A stretch of 25,491 bases of DNA from Elysia marginata. Its lineage: Eukaryota > Mollusca > Gastropoda > Plakobranchidae. Location of the stretch: the NCBI GenBank assembly GCA_019649035.1, contig BMAT01007891.1, positions 20,533-46,023 on the forward strand, read 5' to 3'. A program made the position numbers and the translations under genes. Under the pieces are notes generated by a model. It worked only from the letters and a program-made list of their open reading frames with translations. It ran no database searches and was not told the origin of the DNA. Positions 20,301 to 25,491 of the stretch are shown in pieces (within the stretch, counting starts at the first letter, position 1; each line of letters opens with the position of its first letter).

Positions 20301-23300
20301 TGTTCGGAGCTCCGGCGCATATTTCTGTATGAGATAGTTTTCTCGGCGTATTTTGTTCAGTTGATCCTTATACCACGCGTCCTCCTCCTGTCTCTCTTTT
20401 TCCCATCTTGTATTGATATCAAATGCCGCTGGAATTTTCTGAGCATCACCGACCGCTCCTTCCTTCTTCATATCTGCAATGCTTCTCTCCAGTTGATCTT
20501 TAGAGAGTCGAAGTTTCTGCATGAGAACGGATTCTTCTTCTTTAGACCCTGGCAGCTTTATAGGGTATTTGTTGATATTATCCAATCTGTTTTTTAAGTG
20601 ATGAAGCCCCACATTATCAGCTGAGTTTATTATGTTCAAATCAGTAATTTCTTCATCGCCTCTCTTCAGCTCGGCAATTAAACCGCTATCATCAACGTAT
20701 TTACCACCTACATCTTTTTCTTCCTCACCACTCTCATTGTTATCGCCACTATCCCCATTATCGTCGCTATCATCACCGTTATCTTCTTCAATCAAACTGT
20801 CTCCAGGCGTGCCTACGTTATCCCCTGCGACGTCTCTTTCATTACGACGTGGCAAAAACTGCACAGGTTTTTCGCCTGCAATAAATCCATCACCGCTACT
20901 TGAAGTTTTTAATGTCTCAATTTGAACACCACGGTGCAGGATTTTCCTTTCCGATTTCTTAAAATCCTCAACATAACGAGGAGGGTTGCTGTAGAGACTA
21001 TCAATGTTCACTCCCTCGACCTCGTCTGTGGTGTCTCCTCCTTTATACATGCTAACGTGGCGTTGGCTTATGGGAGTAGCCTTCTCACCTTTTAAATCTT
21101 TACCAACTTTTAACATAACTTTAGCCGTATCGACTCCCATTTCTTTGCCGTCTTGCCTCAGATCACCAGAGGGAGTGGCGTTTCGTTTCCCAAGCCTATG
21201 ATGCTTTCTTCTTCGTCTACTCCTTCTTCTTACTCTGCCTGGAACTTCTTCACTGCCATGTTCTATTCTGTCTTTAGTCTCAACATGATTCACAGGTTTA
21301 TCAGAAGCAATCTTGTTGTGTTCTTTACTCAAACTTTGCGATTCATCAACAAACACATTTCTTTTGCCAAGCCGGTGGTGTTTTCTTCTCCTTCTACTCC
21401 TTCTCCTGGATCTATGCGAGACAGTTTCATCCTCGTCCATTCCATTCAAGTGAACTCGATTTACCGGTACTCCCTCTTTTGTAGAGATTTTCGAGTGCTG
21501 GTTTCCCCCACCCCGTGAGGACGACTCAGCTTGTCGACTGACCGACTTTGCATCTTGTTTGAGTATACGATATGCTTCCAACTTGTCCCCCCACTTGCCG
21601 GAGTCTAGTTGATGTCGTTTCGTGCTGGAGTCAGGTTGGTTGCCTGTAAGAAAGACTGGTACGGTGAGACGCCACCGTTCTACTGAGCTAGGTATCGCAT
21701 TCCTCACTTTCTCACTAGTGTCCACAATCCTCTTGGGACCGTCTGTTCTATTGCGTACTTTAAGGCGACCTTGTGGCACTGCAGAGAAGGAAGACGAGGA
21801 AACTTTACTTTTAGTCTATAGGGCTGCTGCATGAGGAACCTCTCTTGTGTACGAAAATTTAAAAAGGTGGACGCTCCAGTGAGCTCTTCCGTCGGGTGGG
21901 TAGTTAAGCAGAAAAACTCAAGTGCTAAATCTAAGCTTAGAGACTACCTAGTGTCTATAGGGGACTACTCTTAACCAATTTTATAAGTTCAGGCAATTGG
22001 AACATTATTTCCATTGGAAAACATTTCCATTGTGTAAATTTACAATAAAATATCCCAAAAGAGTTCCAATTAGGTCAATCTTTATAGAATAAATAATCAT
22101 ATCATAAGATTACAAAGGGTTAATTCGATTCTTGGCCTTTTATAAACCCGCGAAAATCATATGGTTATAAATTGATCTAAACAATACATAAGACACATTA
22201 ATTCATCGTCAAAAGAATTTTACAACGCACTCAAACTTGTGCTCTTGGTTCCATATTCTATTTTTCTAAGTTACAGTGAGGTCTAAGATTTGTTTAAGCT
22301 CATGCAAATTTTAAAATTACCTCCTCTGGTATATGTGATGATCGAATATATAAAAAATTTTATTGCCTTTAAATCATCAAGTTTGTGAATGACTGTGTAA
22401 CAACTTGATTACGTCGACTGGCATTGGTCTACCGTGGAATCTACCTAAACTCGACACTTTCAATGACAATTCTTACCTAAAGTCAATTCTTTGTAGTAAT
22501 TCTTTTTTCTATTCATTCATATTTTTGTGATGTTTAAATTCACTTTCAACCTTGAGTCAGAAACAATTTTTTTTGTTATGAGGTGCACCCCATCCCTGCC
22601 CCCTTCTCTCTCTTTATTTCTATAACATTTAATCTTCCCTTCCTATATCTTTTCGCATTTGTCTCTTTTGTCCTATTGTCTTGTCTCGTTTTCCGATCTT
22701 TCTCACTCGCTCTCTTTGCCGTCTTCACTCCTTATGAACATGAAAAAATTTACTCGACTTTCCCTATCTCTGTTTCGACCAGTCTATTCGTTTCATCTAA
22801 CCTTTCTCCATAAATGCTTCTCTTTCCCTGACGATTTGGGTTGCTCCATCTTAATCCCTCCCTTCACATAATATTAATAAGCCCTATCTCATAGTTATAA
22901 AAAGAATACTAAAGAAAAAATCGTGCGAGGATATAAATCAACTCAAAAAGTTATGTATGTGTAGAGCGATCATTTAGATACACGAATAGTTCATTTTAGA
23001 GAGATCAATCAAGGAGCACGAGTTGGTTGTCTTGGGGCTTTGCCACAAATAAAGTACAGGTCGAATACCGAAAAGCTAGCGCATTCTCAGTCAGCAGTCA
23101 CATTTACCGTGGCAAAAACTTAAGTTTTGCGTATTTATTTCACAAAACACGTTACAAGCTCTACACATACATAACTACATGTACTTTAAAACACAAAATT
23201 AATTAAACACACAGCCATCTCTGCTTAAGCCGACCTTTTGGGGACATGCCCAATAACATCGACTTCAGTAAAAAAAATCGTGCTGTAGGCAAGTTCTCAT

Positions 23301-24370
23301 TCTGATTAGCCGCATGAGACACACACACTTACAGTTTTTTTATTACACACAAAATGAAGACTTTGGCAACTTCTATTTCAGCAGAGTTGACTATAACTAT
23401 AAAAAAAAATTGTCACAAGAAATTTTGTTACATTTTCTCCAATTTGCAAGCAAGGAAGTCAGCAGAAAGTATAATGAAATTTGAATTCAAGTCACGCTCA
23501 GGTTTAATTTTAAGCAACATACTTTGCGACCACAATGTAGGCCTTTCTCCACTTTGCTGTGTAGATACAGGTGGCTCCTCAGCTGTTCGAACTTTGACCC
23601 CAACAAGCACCATAGGAGCTTCAACTGGTTTCACCAATTCATCGGCGTTGGATTTTACGGCTGCGCTCTGAGAAAGATTTTTATTTCAAATGAACGTCTT
23701 GTTTTTGTTCTTTTTTGTCTTTAAAAATCATGAACACACACAGAAAGCTCAACATAAAAGCGCATTCGGTTGTACCTATTCTTACTTCGACCTCAATTAT
23801 GCTCATTTTAAAAGATGCGGATGCCAAATTAAAGCTAACTATCGATGGCCACCCGATTAAATGTCTGGGATTCACGTTTGCTTTGACATGCTCATCTGAA
23901 AGTGTGTAGGTGTTAAACAGAGACACATTTTTAAAGTCTCTAGCCCATAAGTATGACATACGCTCCTTTTGAAAGGACCATTAGTACAACCTTGTCAGTT
24001 CTAAAAATCACTCTGGTATTGATCTTCAAATATTCCATTACCGTTTGAATAGCTTTTGTCTCTACGTTCACAACACTGAAGAAAACTATAGAAAACTCAA
24101 CAAACATCTTATTGCGACGGAAAGGGCCTAACATTCACCGAGCGGTTGTACAGTTGAATCACAAAATTATCGAAATTTATATGTGATCTATCATACCCAT
24201 ACATATCTGTAAATCTTATCTAGATTGAAAAAAAAATCGAAGATGACTTTTGAACGGCAGGCCTGATATCAACTTACCTCGTACAAAAGGCACAAGACAG
24301 TCAATAGCCAAAGTAGACATATTGTAAGCGTATAATAAACCGGTGACGGCAGTGGTCTGTCGGAGCTCAT
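17106..24370 (-). CDS. Predicted secreted, prohormone-like 1636-residue protein, three exons, unknown family
   Basis: Exons read on the minus strand are 24370-24278, 23667-23523 and 21778-17106 (TAA). Phases match: GAG then gtaagt, cag then AGC; a final A then gtatgt, ctgcag then TG, which together rebuild an ATG codon. Visible layout (full-length numbering): a hydrophobic segment at 11-30; a motif RRRSRRRRKHHRLGKRN at 204-220 and again at 263-279; an acidic E/D/N/G-rich stretch at about 410-435; a charged helical part at about 500-575; furin-type sites SREKR-ST (about 663-667) and PRFKR-ST (about 766-771) with a CDEC motif between them; a long, probably helical region at about 860-1215; CHLNCFERLIKHLVGAFC bounded by GRKR and RRR (about 1216-1233); HGRRKRR (about 1365-1371); a Q-rich part; 14 consecutive Asp; and an acidic tail. 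The mature chain has only five cysteines. It resembles granin or neuropeptide precursors in style, but I recognise no family. A secreted matrix protein is an alternative. Confidence 0.8.
17352..17393. repeat. (ATC)14 coding microsatellite encoding poly-Asp
   Basis: Fourteen pure ATC triplets on the + strand read as 14 GAT (Asp) codons on the - strand, near the C-terminus of the large secreted protein. The purity at the DNA level indicates replication slippage and likely length variation between individuals. Confidence 0.95.
21779..23522 (-). other. Intron 2 of the minus-strand gene
   Basis: This is an intron of 1744 bases. It has a pyrimidine-rich patch on the + strand (about 22590-22870) and AT-rich remainder. 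Short open frames on the + strand here are low-complexity and show no splice support. No transposon ends were recognised. Confidence 0.6.
23523..23667 (-). CDS. Coding exon 2 of the minus-strand gene
   Basis: This exon has 48 codons plus one base. The acceptor has a ctttctcag tract. The open frame begins SAAVKSNADELVKPVEAP and runs to PTLWSQ, then a gtatgt donor in phase 1. The leftover A joins TG at the start of exon 3 and makes ATG (Met). Reading past the donor stays open for 21 more codons before TAA, so a retained-intron form would give a short secreted product. No cysteine is present in the spliced part. Confidence 0.7.
23668..24277 (-). other. Intron 1 of the minus-strand gene
   Basis: This is an intron of 610 bases between the signal-peptide exon and exon 2. 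Minus-strand open frames at 23681-23959 and 23940-24134 lie inside it. I found no splice-site pair that would make them a necessary exon, and exons 1 and 2 already join in phase 0. An alternative exon here is not excluded. Confidence 0.55.
24278..24370 (-). CDS. Coding exon 1 of the minus-strand gene: signal peptide
   Basis: This exon encodes 31 residues, including VYYTLTICLLWLLTVLCLL, a hydrophobic core suited to a signal peptide or signal anchor. The ATG at 24370-24368 is the first after an in-frame TGA nine codons upstream. The exon ends at GAG followed by gtaagt, a near-consensus donor, in phase 0. Signal cleavage might fall just beyond the exon junction, near ESAA, but this is a guess. 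The n-region of about ten residues has a proline-rich stretch (PLPSP). Confidence 0.72.
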
Positions 24371-24434
24371 CACTAGATTAGATGTTTTTCAACTATGACT
24401 GATGAGGTGGTCAGTAGTGGTATGCCAGCGCTCC

Positions 24435-24440
24435 TTTAAA
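24435..24440 (-). promoter_or_regulatory. TATA-like element upstream of the minus-strand gene
   Basis: On the minus strand the region reads TTTTTAAAGGAGCGC about 65 bases before the ATG. An initiator-like ATCAGTC follows 30-50 bases later. The spacing suits a core promoter with a very short 5' UTR. There is no independent support, and an upstream non-coding exon is possible. Confidence 0.3.
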
Positions 24441-25491
24441 AACCCCTGTTTTCCATTTCACATTTATGATACTATAACGGTTTAAATTGGAAAGACTTTA
24501 TATGGACTAACCAAATCTAGAATTTGTATCTCCTTTATGCAAATAGAATTATAGATCTACGCGTAGATAATAATAGAATCTAACTCGAGCGTCTTAGAAC
24601 GCCATTGAAACAAAATTCATCGCGTTCATTACGGTCCTAAGGAGAATTCAACCACTCAAAACCAGTGATATTTTATCTTGAACATGGTGTAAAATAAAGA
24701 TTTTGACATGGATGAACTTGCGCACTAAAATTGAAAACTCTAATCCTAAACATGCAATCTTTACACTACATTACGCTTATGGGAAAAAGTAACAACCCAT
24801 AATGAAATCTTGTGGTCATAATAAATGGAGTAAATATTCAAACCAGTTTCTCCTTCATAAGTTCGACCCCTACTCTCAAACAAGTTTTATCGTTTAAGAA
24901 ATTTTCTTGCAAAGGAACAGCCTAAGGTAAGATATCGGACACAATGGACCTGAAAATGACATTCACCTTAAATACAGAAGAATAATTTCCATGCAGAGCC
25001 CAGAAGCCCTAAAAATAACATAATAAAATTGGCGCCCAAAACCTAGGTTAGATCTGGGCCTAATCCAGACACCTAAATTTATTTCTAGATCTAAGTCAAA
25101 TTTTTAGACACTCAATCTATAATTAAGATCTAGATCTCACCCAGATTTGCAGAGTTTAACAAAGTTTTGGAACAGACAAAACTATATTAATATTTTTTTT
25201 TCTTCCGCCTACCTATCTTTTTCGAAGTGTGTTAAAGGCGTCCTAAAGAATTGGATCCACAGGGAATAGGATTTCAACAGGAAGAGCATTATTTTATTGT
25301 ATGTACAAGCTGAGTAACCCGTTCTACGAATGGTGAAAATGAGCTAGATAAACACAGGAACATTTTCACAGGGTTTATAACACAACCATAGTATTGTTTT
25401 TCACCTTTGTGCTGTGCGCATAAGTATTGAGTACATCTTTTTGTCGGTGTATATTAACTACCGCTATGTATTAAAATCATACAAAAAAAAA
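24441..25491. other. Upstream flank of the minus-strand gene, no gene seen
   Basis: This is AT-rich DNA with a perfect 14-bp palindrome ATCTACGCGTAGAT (24555-24568) and a GATCTAGATCT word (25126-25136). No exon, RNA gene or transposon end is recognisable. Confidence 0.5.

Noticed and set aside
17977..21518. Several plus-strand open frames of 60-120 codons
   Set aside because: They lie opposite the 4.7-kb minus-strand coding exon and reflect its biased codon composition. None has a domain or splice context.
23681..24134. Minus-strand open frames as an extra exon of the secreted-protein gene
   Set aside because: Exons 1 and 2 already join in phase 0 with good sites, and no convincing acceptor and donor pair frames this segment.

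Overview
This is an intron-rich, AT-rich eukaryotic genomic window. It is most likely from a mollusc and probably a gastropod, although that is an inference. The grounds are metazoan-type splice sites, a clear BUD23 orthologue, TA-flanked mariner relics, abundant short non-autonomous DNA transposons, and scattered TCTAGATCT-like words (near 4950, 14277 and 25125) of the kind I associate with gastropod genomes. There are no operons, bacterial signals or CRISPR arrays.

Layout. (1) From 828 to 10795 on the + strand lie the last eight coding exons of BUD23 (WBSCR22), the 18S rRNA guanine-N7 methyltransferase. The first roughly 60 codons lie upstream of the window. Its introns hold two hAT-like non-autonomous elements, a perfect 20-bp hairpin, a 39-bp tandem duplication and a widely spaced inverted repeat. 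(2) From 10870 to 17105 is a convergent intergenic stretch largely filled by transposons: a dead 1.34-kb mariner (11173-12509), an element with inverted arrays of short repeats (about 12550-13318), a MITE (14321-14771), a possible tRNA-derived SINE, and a second, more decayed mariner (15440-16629). (3) From 17106 to 24370 on the - strand is a three-exon gene for a predicted 1636-residue secreted protein that I cannot assign to any family. (4) From 24371 to 25491 is its upstream flank, where I see only a weak TATA-like word and a short palindrome.

The two genes converge and I see no functional link between them. The item most worth attention is the minus-strand gene. Its large exon appears to begin with GTG, but splice-site and reading-frame analysis adds two small upstream exons. 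These supply a real ATG and a hydrophobic signal sequence. The protein has the look of a prohormone: many dibasic and furin-like sites, four glycine-plus-basic amidation-like sites, a 17-residue basic motif present twice with identical residues but about ten synonymous differences, and a three-cysteine segment bounded by basic clusters. This reading rests on sequence pattern only, and no homologue was recognised.
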